Shown here in pieces: positions 54,776-64,000 of a DNA stretch of 64,000 nt. The stretch comes from Thozetella sp. PMI_491. Lineage: Eukaryota; Ascomycota; Sordariomycetes; Chaetosphaeriales; Chaetosphaeriaceae. A program made the translations under genes and the position numbers. The notes under the pieces are model-generated. The model ran no database searches. It was given only the letters and a program-made list of their open reading frames with translations, and was not told the origin of the DNA. How positions within the stretch are numbered: the first letter of the stretch is position 1; every line of letters begins with the position of its first letter. Location: contig MU270116.1 in NCBI GenBank assembly GCA_021432635.1, forward strand, positions 124,001 through 188,000, given 5' to 3'.

Positions 54776-57615
54776 CTTGAGAAGAAGAACGAGGAGACTA
54801 TGGTTGAGGAGCAACTGATGAGAAGATGGACCAAGTCCAGGGACGCGGAGACGGGAAGTTATACTTGGTACGAGAACCTGGGACCCGGACGTCCGGGGCG
54901 CTGGAACTGGTACACAAAGCCAAACTGCCGGGCTCATGCCACCGCTGCAATATCATGGCTTCAAGACTTAGGATGCGGAGCAAGGTTCGTGTTCGCCATG
55001 TTCTATTTGTGGTAACGCCCGGCCTCAGGGTCCAACCACCGACTGTGTGCCACGGCTGCTAAGACAGAATCCGCGAAGACCGCCAGGCTAATTATCGGCC
55101 TGCCGCGCCCGTACGGAGAGGAGGGCCACTGAGGCACTCGTTGCCGGAGATTTGATAAATTAAATAGATTGTCTAGAACCTGACCGTATGCAGGTGCGCT
55201 GTTTTGGGCAGCCTATTCGCCGGTAACTATACAATGTTCACTGCAAGAGCTGGGCGCTGTAATGCTGTGGCCGTTCGATAACGTCCTCGCTCGGACCTCG
55301 CTTGCACGGCGGCCTGGTAGCGACCCAGGGAACTGCATCGACTGCGAGATTCGCTCACATTACTGTGCGTCCTGGCCGACACTCGTCAAGCCTACTCTAC
55401 CCCACCGCTAGGCGAGGCCAAGAGTTGCGAGATGGAAGGGTCTGGCTATATGCCGTATCGCGAGGTGTGGGTAGAAGCTTGTTTACCCCTGGCGCCCCGA
55501 AATCCTGGTTCCATAAAAAGCTTAGCCAGTTCCCCCGCTCATCTGTGGCCCGATGGCGTCGGCCATCTGGTTGCTATACCATAACGGTAATAATCCGCCA
55601 AGACGGTATCCGGGTAATACACACGAGCATGGCAACTTAACCTTCTGCGCGTGCCTGGACCACCAGTTACCGGGCGAAGTCCCGAACCCGCCTCGGGTTG
55701 TGGCGGGCAAAAACCCGGGCGCCGCCTGCTGGGTCGAATCATATGAGCCCCAAGGAATTATCCCCATATCACGCATGATTAGCCCAGCGTGGCTCGCGCT
55801 GGCACCACCTGGCTGCTAGCATATCTCATGCCCCAGCTTGTCAAGCACTCGACAAATGAAGCTTGCGTAGGCATGTGCAAGCAGATATACTAACCATCGC
55901 CCACTACCCGGTGCAATTTACGACGCAATCCTCTACGCGGCCACCGAAGTGCCTCCATTAACGGTCAAGGTCCTTCGTGAAAACTCAAGGCTAGCAATGC
56001 CGAGAAGCAAACTGGGTAGGGGAGTCAGCCGTCCTCTGAGTTGAAATCAAATGTCAAATTGAGATGGCGAAGGCTAGTGGATAGGCTGGGAAATAAGGTC
56101 AGTTTCCGCAGAAGGCAGTTGGCAGTGGGAGATCGTATGCTTAATTAAAACGGCATTTAGAAATAGACCAGGATTTTCTATAGCTTATTTTGTACTTGTG
56201 ACCCATGGCAATTGCCCTATGAAAATGTATACCCAAAAGAGGCGAAACTCCGAAAGCTCTTACCCACGTGCTGGGGCTACAGAGTGCTTGGATGAAGCTG
56301 TACCGCAACTGTGCATGCTAGTCAGGGAATTGGGAAGCAAAAGAGGATGCCTGGAGAGAACATATGCGACTGCACTACGAGCACACGCATAAGATGGGCC
56401 AGGCGCGGTTGAGCTACGCCACGCTCAAGCTAATGGTGGGCAGATTGTCCCCGGGTCATCGAGTCGAGACGAGCGAGCCGCACCTTATTCTTGCACGCGT
56501 AGGCCCAGATCTTGGGCGGGGCGCGGTGCGTTAACAGGAAAGTTAAAGCATCTGGTGTTGTTATGGTAGGACTTGTTCCTTAAACAAGTAAGCGAGGCTG
56601 TCGATTATTTGCTACAGTGAAACCCCCCAAGATCCTGCGAGCACTAGCCTCGACCAGAATCTTATTTAAGACCAGCCCCGGAGCCCTTCTAGATATATTC
56701 TACTAGTCACCGGACCGCAACCCCGCAGTGGTCGGCACCGGCATCAAGACTGTATGCCAAAACGGAGATGCAGAGAAGCGTCGCCTCGAAGGGCCAGGTG
56801 AGATGCAAAAGTCTGCTCCAGATGTTACAATCGCGCGCGGCACCCTAGGTATGCGCATGCTCAGTGATCGTCGCTAGAAAGCTATTGGTAGCACTAGCAT
56901 CGAGGCTCGGCTTTGATAGGCCTGCCAGCGCTCATCCATTCCTATTCCAGGGGTACCCCGGACGGCGGGATTAAGACTTCTAAAAAGTTCAGGTTGCTCG
57001 CTGGCCAGCAGCTGCCGATACCACGTTAGCGCCGTACCTAAGCCGCCATCAAGGTTGCAGTAACGGATTTCTCTAGTACCAAACAGGCTGAATCCTCGAG
57101 GGGTTATTGGCCGAAGCATGTAACCCCTGGGGGCCCTCACGCGCTCCTCGTGCCCCCCTCACGCGGCGGCCGCAATGGGCCCCTTTAATATCCTGCCAGG
57201 CACAGCTCCGAAACGCGGGCAATGTCGGTCGAATTCGGGGGCTCCTACGAGCGCGGGAAGCCTTGCTCGGGCCCAAATTAGCTATCCTGCGATGCCACCT
57301 AGTCGATCCTTTCTCGCCCCATTCTAGCACACCGTTCAATAGCAATGCCCTTGACCTTCTGGGGAAGACGAACTATTGGGTTCGAGGTGCAACGGTGCTA
57401 TGGCTCCTATGCTACCGCGGCGTCACGTTCCCTCGTCAGAGGACACAGGCCCATGCACCTGTCGTCGGGGATGCTCCCGTGAGCTGGGCCGCACCGCCTC
57501 CATATAAGGCTCGCGCAACGCCCGGTGCCTGCTTGGACCGAATGGCAACCCGGTAGCTTTTGCACGGCCAAAGACAACCCCTCGTGTAAGCTGTAACCTA
57601 GCAGTGACTGTAGCC
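54776..57615. other. Intergenic region, no convincing gene
   Basis: 2.8 kb. The open minus-strand frame at 56874-57140 has a protein-like look in part (EIRYCNLDGGLGTALTWYRQ) but no known motif, start or splice partner. The rest holds only scattered short frames. The last part is the GH76 promoter. Confidence 0.45.
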
Positions 57616-59746
57616 ATGGGCCTCTCCACCGTACTCCTTCTGGCCGGTGCTTTCTCCGGGCTGGTGGTTCCGTCCGCCGCCCGGCCCTCCGTCGCGAGGC
57701 CCGCCGTCTCCCGGCCCGCGGTTCGGCCTCGGTACCTGCTGCCGCGGCACTCGGAGATGGGGCCCGCCTACGCCCAACCCAACATCACCGAGTCCGGGAA
57801 CGTCACCGTGATCCCGGCGGCCGGGAACCTGAACTTCACCATCCTGGCCACCACGACCGTCTGCTCCGTCAACTGCGACACCCTGGACCCGTCCAAGGCA
57901 AAGCAGGAAATATTCCCCGTCAGCGACGTCTTCCCCAACGGCCGCCAAGTCCGCCTGCACATCTCGGACACCGATGCGATGGGATGGGGCAGCATCGACG
58001 CCGGCACTCTGAACGACGCCGTCTGGTTGGACCGTAGCTGGGACGGCGGCGCGACCTGGGATGGCCTGCTTGGCAAGGCCGCGATCCCCAGCGGCTGGAC
58101 TGGCACGCGGACGCTGATGTACAACCTTGCTGACCCCGACAACCACCGCCGTGGCATGCTTCGTGCCTGCGGCGACGCAAGTGGTATCGCCTGCACGGAC
58201 TGGGTTCACCACCAGGCCTGCGACGTCTCTGCTGTAAGTAGTTCTCCCTGTCGAGCCCCCAGCCAGGTTCCTGCTGGCAGGGCGAGGAGCAAGCGCGCTC
58301 CTACAGCGTGTTCTTGGCACGAGTCGCATCAAGAACTAAGCTAACGCGAATCCCGTGAAGTGCGATGGTATCTCCGCGTCTACTGCGACTAGCGACTACC
58401 AGCCGGTGCCGTCTACGTCGCTGTCCGGGCGTACTATCCAGCTGCACATGGACAGCCGCGGCATGGCCTGGGCAACTATCTCCGGGGGCGCTGCCGGCGA
58501 TGAGATCTGGATGGATCGTTCCTGGGACGAGGGTGCTACCTGGCCGGATGGTTCGTCCATGGGCCGTGTCAGCACGCCCAGCGGAGCGACCGGGACTCAG
58601 ACCATCATGATCACGACGCGCGACGTAAAGGCTCTGCTTTTTGGCGGCGCGGTGCGCGCGTGCGGCCGTGCTGTCACCGGCGCTAACGGCAGCTGCACGT
58701 CGTGGGCCCGCCCGTCTGACAACAAGGCGGCGGCGGCGGCCAATGCACTCATGTGGCCCTACCAACCGGACACGGCGTGGTGGCTGTCCAGCTGGTGGAA
58801 CTCGGCCGTGGCCGTGACTTCTCTGATTGACTACATGAAGCGCAGCGGCGACAAGCAGTACCAGTGGGTTGTCGACCGCACCTTTGAGGTCAACAAGGGC
58901 GTCTTCGCCGCCGGTGTCAAGAGCACCGACGCGATCGAGGGCGACTTCATCAGCCGGGCCATCGACGACGTCCTGTGGTGGGGTATCGCCTGGTCCGCGG
59001 CCTATGACCTGACCGGGGACGTCAAGTACCTCAACGAGGCCAAGATTATCGCCGACTACGGCAACCAGTATTACGACACCAGCACCTGCGGCGGCGGCAT
59101 CTGGTGGAACCGCGAGAGGACGTATAAGAACTCGGTCACCATCGGCCTCTACGTCAAGCTGTCCGCCCGCCTGCACAACCAGATCTCCGGAGACACGACC
59201 TACCTCAACCGGGCCACCACCGGCTGGAACTGGTTCTTGAACATCGGACTGATCAACTCGGCCGGTCTCGTCAACGACGGCCTGACCAACTCGTGCGTGA
59301 ACAACAACGACCGGGTGTGGTCGTACAACCAGGGTCTGGCTATCGGCTCCGGTATCGAGATCTACAAGGCCACCGGCGACGCCAACGCGCTCGCGACGGC
59401 GCAGAAGCTCGCCGACGCGGCCATGTCCAACACGGCCCTGACCGTGAACGGCATCCTTACTGAGTCGTGCGACGGCACCTCCAGCTCGTGCGACGACAAC
59501 CAGAAGCAGTTCAAGGGCATCTTCATGCGCTACATGATGGAGCTGGCCGACGTTACCGGCGCGACCAGCTACAAGAACTACATCACTACCCAGGCGAACT
59601 CGCTCTGGAACAGCGACCGGGACACCCTCAACCGGTTCGGCGAGCGCTGGAACGGTGCCGACTCGTCCTCGAACCCCAACGTTCGCGACTGGCGTACCCA
59701 GGCCTCGGCCCTCGGCGCCTTGACCGCTGCGCTGCCTAAGCCTTAA
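57616..59746 (+). CDS. Secreted GH76 alpha-1,6-mannanase-type enzyme with two tandem N-terminal modules
   Basis: GH76 enzymes are endo-alpha-1,6-mannanases that act on mannan; fungal relatives (DCW1/DFG5) remodel the cell wall. Two exons, 57616-58233 and 58361-59746, encode 667 aa. A signal peptide (MGLSTVLLLAGAFSGLVV) precedes two related modules. Module 1 (about 104-200) has VWLDRSWDGGATW and MLRACGDASGIACTDW; module 2 (about 222-322) has IWMDRSWDEGATW and AVRACGRAVTGANGSCTSWA. The 127-bp intron falls exactly between them. The catalytic domain begins near 325 and carries the paired aspartates Asp408-Asp409 in ISRAIDDVLWWGIAW. This layout is what I know from Streptomyces secreted GH76 proteins, unlike the GPI-anchored fungal DCW1/DFG5 type, and no GPI signal is seen at the C-terminus. 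GC-rich throughout. Enzyme class firm; bacterial origin inferred. Confidence 0.92.
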
Positions 59747-60299
59747 TTCATGATATTCGGTATATATATTCCTATGGCTAATGACTGGGCATGCCATGTA
59801 CATACTTTACTCTTTAAAAACGAGATGCGGCGCCTAGCCCAAATGATGAAAAAGTAAAACCATTCTTGCCGTATGCGATGAGCCTGTCCCGAGACTAGAG
59901 ACGTAGGGGCGTGTGGTGTTGTAAACTACCAAGTTTATGAAACGGGTTGATAGAACTTGTCAACCTGGACAGCTGATAGAAGCCGGGAATAGCTAACTGG
60001 AAGTGCAGCTTGTCATAAGCGACTCGCGTCCTTTTTCCGACTGAGCAAGCCACTATAATGCGGTGATCATCCTTTGGAAATGTTCTGGAATGCGAAGTTA
60101 GGCTGAGGCTATTGGGCGCGTGCTCGACGGCTAATGTCTACACGATATTGGGGATATATTGGTCTAGAGTTAATCCGCTTTGGCGGCGGAGGGGTACACT
60201 CCTTCACACGACTAGGTCAACTCCAACATCATGACGCGTTAGTGAGAAGGATACCTCTAGCTTCTTGCATCGCTCCAGGCGCCGGGAAGATATTTCGCG
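59747..60299. other. Spacer with promoter of the DUF4419 gene
   Basis: 553 bp between two plus-strand genes, AT-rich around 59750-59830. No coding frame is supported. Confidence 0.4.
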
Positions 60300-61637
60300 A
60301 TGAAGCAAGCCATAGTCGGCGCCGTCCTCGCCGGCCTCGTGGCCTGGTGTCACGCCGGCATCACTATCCTCACTGGCGGTGAACCTAAGCCGTATACCGG
60401 CCCGGCATCACCGGGGGCGCCTGATCCATTCTACCGGCTAGCTGTCCCCAATGAGTTTGCTACGAACGCGACGCAGATTGTTTTCGCGGACTTTGACGAT
60501 TCGGCCTTCTCGCGGGGGCCGAATTTCCAGCCTTCGTCAGACAGCTTCATTCGGGGGGCCATACAAGCCTGGGCCGAACACCTCCACGTAATGATCCGAC
60601 CCGACGAGATCTGGTTCTCTATCCTGATCCAGATGTCCTACTACATCAATTCGCACCCGGATGCGGTGGGCGAAGTGCTGGGAGAGGCGCCTAGCACTCC
60701 TATGGAGGTTCGGCTCGAGGAGGTGGATTGGTATGTTCTCGTGCATCGGATGAGAACCCGGCTTCAGGAGCGGTACAAAGCGGACTGGATGGCGAACTGG
60801 ATCAATCCGGGCTTCAGCACTACGTTTGATGCCGATTTCATGACTGCCAGCATGATCATGTTGGGCACGGCCAAAACGAACTTCGAGACGCCCGGCAATA
60901 TCTCTTGCGGGCTTCCGTCCGTCACTCTTTCGGGAAAGCAAAACGACTGGGAGGACCTTATTCGACGAATTGATAAACTGCCGCTCTTCGGGCCCGAGGC
61001 GGCGGAGTATGGAGCCCGACTGAGGCCCGTCCTGCAGCATTTCGTGGAGAGCTTTGAGAGGCCGGATAGCGAGGCCGTCAAGGATTTTTGGAACCAAATA
61101 GTCACATCCAAAACGTCTGGGAGGTGCGGAGGTACGCCACATCGGATAACCGGTTGGCTAACTGGTTTCTTTTACTGGGACGAAAACGGCAGGCCATATG
61201 GAAGAAGCAAGGGCGGGCTCACACTCGGCAACCAGACATATCCAGTCCTAGACTTGCGCGGCCTGCCGGTGTCCTATGCTCGGGCGCCGTTCGGGCTACT
61301 CGGGTTCAACGGCACGGAGAGATTCCAGACCTACATTGTCGCCGGCAATCTGTGCAAGTTCATCGTCGATGGCCCGCCAGACGAATACTTGGACGCGCTC
61401 AACCGAACGGGCGGAGCACTGCAGAAGAACAGCAGCTCGCACAGTACGTTGAACGTGCTTTCATCTTGGGCGGTGCTGGGGCCGGTGCAATGGAACGCAA
61501 CTGGCCAGGCGTGGGGAATCGGGAATGAGACCACAAGCTTGGGGGCCTCCATCACGGAGAATGTAGACAATGGGACATGTGCGCTGGCGAAACCCCGTTT
61601 GCCTCGGCGCCGCCTGACAAAGCCGAGGATAGCATAG
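60300..61637 (+). CDS. Secreted DUF4419 protein
   Basis: DUF4419 proteins occur in fungi, amoebae and some bacteria and have no known function. The intronless frame gives 445 aa. It starts with a signal peptide (MKQAIVGAVLAGLVAWCHAG). The DUF4419 core is seen as SSDSFIRGAIQAWAEHLHVM, RPDEIWFSILIQMSYYINSH, the ADFMTASMIMLGTAKTNFE segment, then LPSVTLSGKQNDWEDLIRRI, one of the best-conserved stretches, and WNQIVTSKTSGRCGGTPHRI with ITGWLTGFFYWDENG. Several N-glycosylation sequons (NAT, NQT, NGT) agree with secretion. The last 15 residues are basic (PRLPRRRLTKPR). It lies 553 bp downstream of the secreted GH76 gene on the same strand. Family confident; role unknown. Confidence 0.92.
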   Translation: MKQAIVGAVLAGLVAWCHAGITILTGGEPKPYTGPASPGAPDPFYRLAVPNEFATNATQIVFADFDDSAFSRGPNFQPSSDSFIRGAIQAWAEHLHVMIRPDEIWFSILIQMSYYINSHPDAVGEVLGEAPSTPMEVRLEEVDWYVLVHRMRTRLQERYKADWMANWINPGFSTTFDADFMTASMIMLGTAKTNFETPGNISCGLPSVTLSGKQNDWEDLIRRIDKLPLFGPEAAEYGARLRPVLQHFVESFERPDSEAVKDFWNQIVTSKTSGRCGGTPHRITGWLTGFFYWDENGRPYGRSKGGLTLGNQTYPVLDLRGLPVSYARAPFGLLGFNGTERFQTYIVAGNLCKFIVDGPPDEYLDALNRTGGALQKNSSSHSTLNVLSSWAVLGPVQWNATGQAWGIGNETTSLGASITENVDNGTCALAKPRLPRRRLTKPRIA

Positions 61638-61847
61638 TTAGTAGCTTATACACGACGGAGATCAGTTGTCGAGCGACTTTCTCACTTATGGCTCGTGGGC
61701 CCATGTCATCCGTCCCAAGTGCGGCTTTTACAGTGGTAGAGAACCCAAGGTTGGTAGCATTTTCTATTTCGTACATGAGTCGTAAAGTATACTACGCAGG
61801 CAAGGTACGTCGCTTATTCCGAGCCTAACGAGCTGCGCTGGCGCCTC

Positions 61848-62684
61848 TCACATTTTGGATTCTTCAAAAACGCCGTGGCGGCCGGACCCGCCGCTGAACT
61901 TGGCAGCTCCCTTGACGCTCTCGGTCGTGATAACCTTGATGCCGTTCTCGAACTCGTTGCGCAGCGCGTCCTGGAACGAGGTGGCGTTGTACGCAGAGTA
62001 GTAGCAACTCGTGCGGTCGACGTTCATGCAGGCCTGCGGGAACGCGAGGAGCTGGCTGGCTATCTTGGTCGCCTCTTCCAGCGCCTTGCCTTTCGGGACT
62101 ACGCGGTTGGCGAGGCCCATCTGAAGCGCCTCCTGCGCTCCGACGGCCCGGCCGGTTAGGATCATATCCAGAGCCCTGCCGAGTCCCACGATGGCTTGGA
62201 GACGCACAGTACCGCCGTCGATCAGGGGCACGCCGAACCGCCGGCAGAAGACTCCGAATACGGCGTCTTCCTCAGCAACCCGGATGTCGCCAAGAAGCGA
62301 GAGCTCTAGGCCCCCGGCGACTGCGTAGCCCGATACGGCGCTGATGACGGGCTTGGTAACCTGCATCCTAGACGGGCCCATCGGACCCAGGTTCTCGCCA
62401 TTAACCGTGTTTTCTTCGACCATGGGGCCCTTGTAAGTCTCTCCGACATCGCCGTATTTGGCGACCTCGTGCAGGTCGAAGCCGGCGCAGAAATTGCCAT
62501 TGGCGCCGTAGAACACGCAGACCTTTTGGCTCGGGTCGCGCTCATACGCCAAGAAGGCGTCGGCGAGCTTCTTGGCTGTCGGGCCATCGACTGCGTTTCT
62601 CCGATGATTGCGGTCGATAGTGATGGTTGTGATGCCATTCGAGGTCTTGGTGACCTGCACGGCGTGAGGCTCAGTGTCTGCCAT
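61848..62684 (-). CDS. Peroxisomal enoyl-CoA hydratase/isomerase-family (crotonase) protein
   Basis: Crotonases act on CoA thioesters. The intronless frame from the ATG at 62684 gives 278 aa; the frame is open further upstream but those residues look like leader. The CoA/oxyanion segments are clear: GNFCAGFDLHEVAKYGD (63-79) and ISAVSGYAVAGGLELSLLGD (114-133). Glu127 matches the first catalytic Glu of hydratases. The second is missing: the usual FAQPE-type segment reads VFGVFCRRFGVP, with Cys147 in its place. So simple enoyl-CoA hydration is doubtful and another crotonase reaction is likely. The protein ends in SKM, a valid PTS1 variant, so import into peroxisomes is expected. Family certain; reaction open. 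Confidence 0.92.
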   Translation of the reverse strand: MADTEPHAVQVTKTSNGITTITIDRNHRRNAVDGPTAKKLADAFLAYERDPSQKVCVFYGANGNFCAGFDLHEVAKYGDVGETYKGPMVEENTVNGENLGPMGPSRMQVTKPVISAVSGYAVAGGLELSLLGDIRVAEEDAVFGVFCRRFGVPLIDGGTVRLQAIVGLGRALDMILTGRAVGAQEALQMGLANRVVPKGKALEEATKIASQLLAFPQACMNVDRTSCYYSAYNATSFQDALRNEFENGIKVITTESVKGAAKFSGGSGRHGVFEESKM

Positions 62685-64000
62685 CGTATATACGAGGTGG
62701 TGGCTTAGGGATTGGAACTGCGAGAGCGCGAATTGGTTTGGGAAAGAGGGGGAGAGGAGGTGCCTCAGGTAGACAGAGAGTTTGACGTCTCTGGATATGT
62801 CTTCTAGCCACAATAGTAGCGCTTGATGATGTATTGTGCTCCCGCTGATCCGGCCATGGTTACGGAGGGGAGCCTCGGCCGCGACAAACCGACGCTCCTG
62901 TGCTAGCGCGGGGTTGCGATGCGAGGCTCGACCGAAGCTGTGCATGTGATTGGCCACGGCCGGACCTTACATAACAACACGCCGGGTGGCGCTGGCAAAG
63001 GGGTTCGCCGAGGCCATGTTATAGAAGGGCGCAGGACTACGCCATGGCCTTGGGTTTGGTAGCTCTCCGAGATCGCTCGTGGGTTCGCCGGCGACGGATG
63101 TCAAGTTATGCCGTCTTGTCGCCGGACCATCTTCGCGACCCCGCGATGACGGTATCGACAGGGACCGATTGCCGGCTTCCGAGCCTCCGAGCCTGGGGCA
63201 ATTAGTGGTAGCTTTAAGGCTTGATACTAAGGAGGGCCAAGACGGTTTGGGAGGAGGGCGGGTGATGACACGTGGGGAATAGGGGCAATTAGATATTGAG
63301 CGGCGACTTCGGGGTGCCTCTGAGCCAGAGCGGATGTGTCCCCTCTACCACAGGCGGTGGTCAGAGAAGACGCTGCAATAGGTAAACGGGCCAGGGGGGT
63401 GCGCAGAGACCCTGGCAGGAACCTCTCGGTCTCAGATTAAACCGTGGGGAGTGCAGCTCGCTACTGTGAGACGGCAGCCGCCTATTGCCGTTGGGTTCAT
63501 CTAACTCAATCTGAGGTCAAGAATATCCCGATTGGGAGTGCAATCACAGAGGCTCGATGAGCCGGCCACCACCAAGTTGCCGTACGGACCATAGCTCTAT
63601 CCACTAAAGAGAAGGTCGAGATGTATCATTTGCAGATGAGAAGGTGCACCGGTAGATTTTTCCAACGACCGCGGCCGCCGGGACCGAAGCAAGGTCTGCT
63701 GGCCCCTCGTGGCCTGGGAATCTTCAAATGCCGCAGGAGAAAGGTATTCAGGCAGATCAGGGGGTCCAAACGCTGCTAGATGCTTTAACATACCCCGCAA
63801 AAGCCTCATGGCGGCACGCTCAGGGAACAGCACAACGCTACCTGCCCAGTGCTGCCTTGGCTGGGAAACTGTGGGTAAAGGTGGCCAACAAGCCCGTTTC
63901 ATGATTTGCTCTCATTTCATATATCTAAGCTACGCTATCTCCCCCCCCCACCCGTGGAAGCATGATCAGCCTCTCCCCAGGTTTTGCCGGAGGCGGCTCC
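62685..64000. other. Intergenic region to window end, no gene seen
   Basis: 1.3 kb. Short frames near 63079-63282 and 63597-63902 have no motif. A C-run lies near 63942-63950. Confidence 0.4.

Noticed and set aside
58301-59803. 500-codon open frame antisense to the GH76 gene
   Set aside because: It is a shadow of GC-rich codon bias in the sense gene; the sense frame has clear GH76 motifs and the antisense translation has none.
1-64000. CRISPR arrays, rRNA genes, LTR elements or other transposons
   Set aside because: I saw no regularly spaced repeats, no rRNA-like sequence, no paired long terminal repeats and no transposase or reverse-transcriptase motifs in any frame.

Overview
This is fungal nuclear DNA, almost certainly from a filamentous ascomycete (Pezizomycotina, probably Sordariomycetes). 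Genes are split by short introns of about 50-130 bp with GT-AG borders and CTAAC/CTGAC branch sites, and GC-rich coding sequence is separated by long, looser intergenic DNA. The gene content also fits: a HET-domain protein, an AflR-like zinc cluster regulator, secreted CAZymes, MFS drug pumps and Rad5. All splice structures here were worked out by hand from reading frame, splice borders and family alignment from memory. No database search was run.

Region by region. 1-9 kb: the 3' part of a GH3 glycosidase, the Rad5 repair helicase on the minus strand, a divergent NDUFAF6-like complex I assembly factor, and a weak hypothetical gene. 9.8-17.5 kb: an accessory block with an AflR-like Zn2Cys6 protein, a HET protein fused to a fungal C2H2-type zinc-finger region, and a DHA1 transporter. 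17.5-23.2 kb: a 5.7 kb stretch with no convincing gene. 23-38 kb: a housekeeping block with an arrestin carrying two PY motifs, a GTPBP1/2-type GTPase, an amidase, LSM3, a mitochondrial expression factor (Aep2/ATP13-like), the GPI-anchor enzyme PIG-L/GPI12, and two small membrane proteins. 39-46 kb: a hypothetical protein, a secreted aspartic protease, an uncharacterised 170-aa protein, and a YdeI-like protein. 47-52 kb: two convergent DHA2 drug transporters. 52-57.6 kb: sparse DNA holding one small secreted CBM1 protein. 57.6-62.7 kb: a secreted GH76 enzyme of actinobacterial architecture, a secreted DUF4419 protein, and a peroxisomal crotonase with an altered active site.

The window has no operon-like logic. 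Conserved core genes, several in divergent pairs with short shared promoters (Rad5/NDUFAF6, LSM3/Aep2-like, GPI12/DUF7719), alternate with secreted plant- or fungal-wall-active proteins (GH3, aspartic protease, CBM1 protein, GH76) and efflux pumps. The items most worth a second look are the HET/zinc-finger fusion, the GH76 protein with two tandem N-terminal modules split by an intron, the CBM1 protein with a Gly-Glu/Gly-Thr tail, the two GC-AG introns and 18-nt microexon, and the 5.7 kb gene-free interval.
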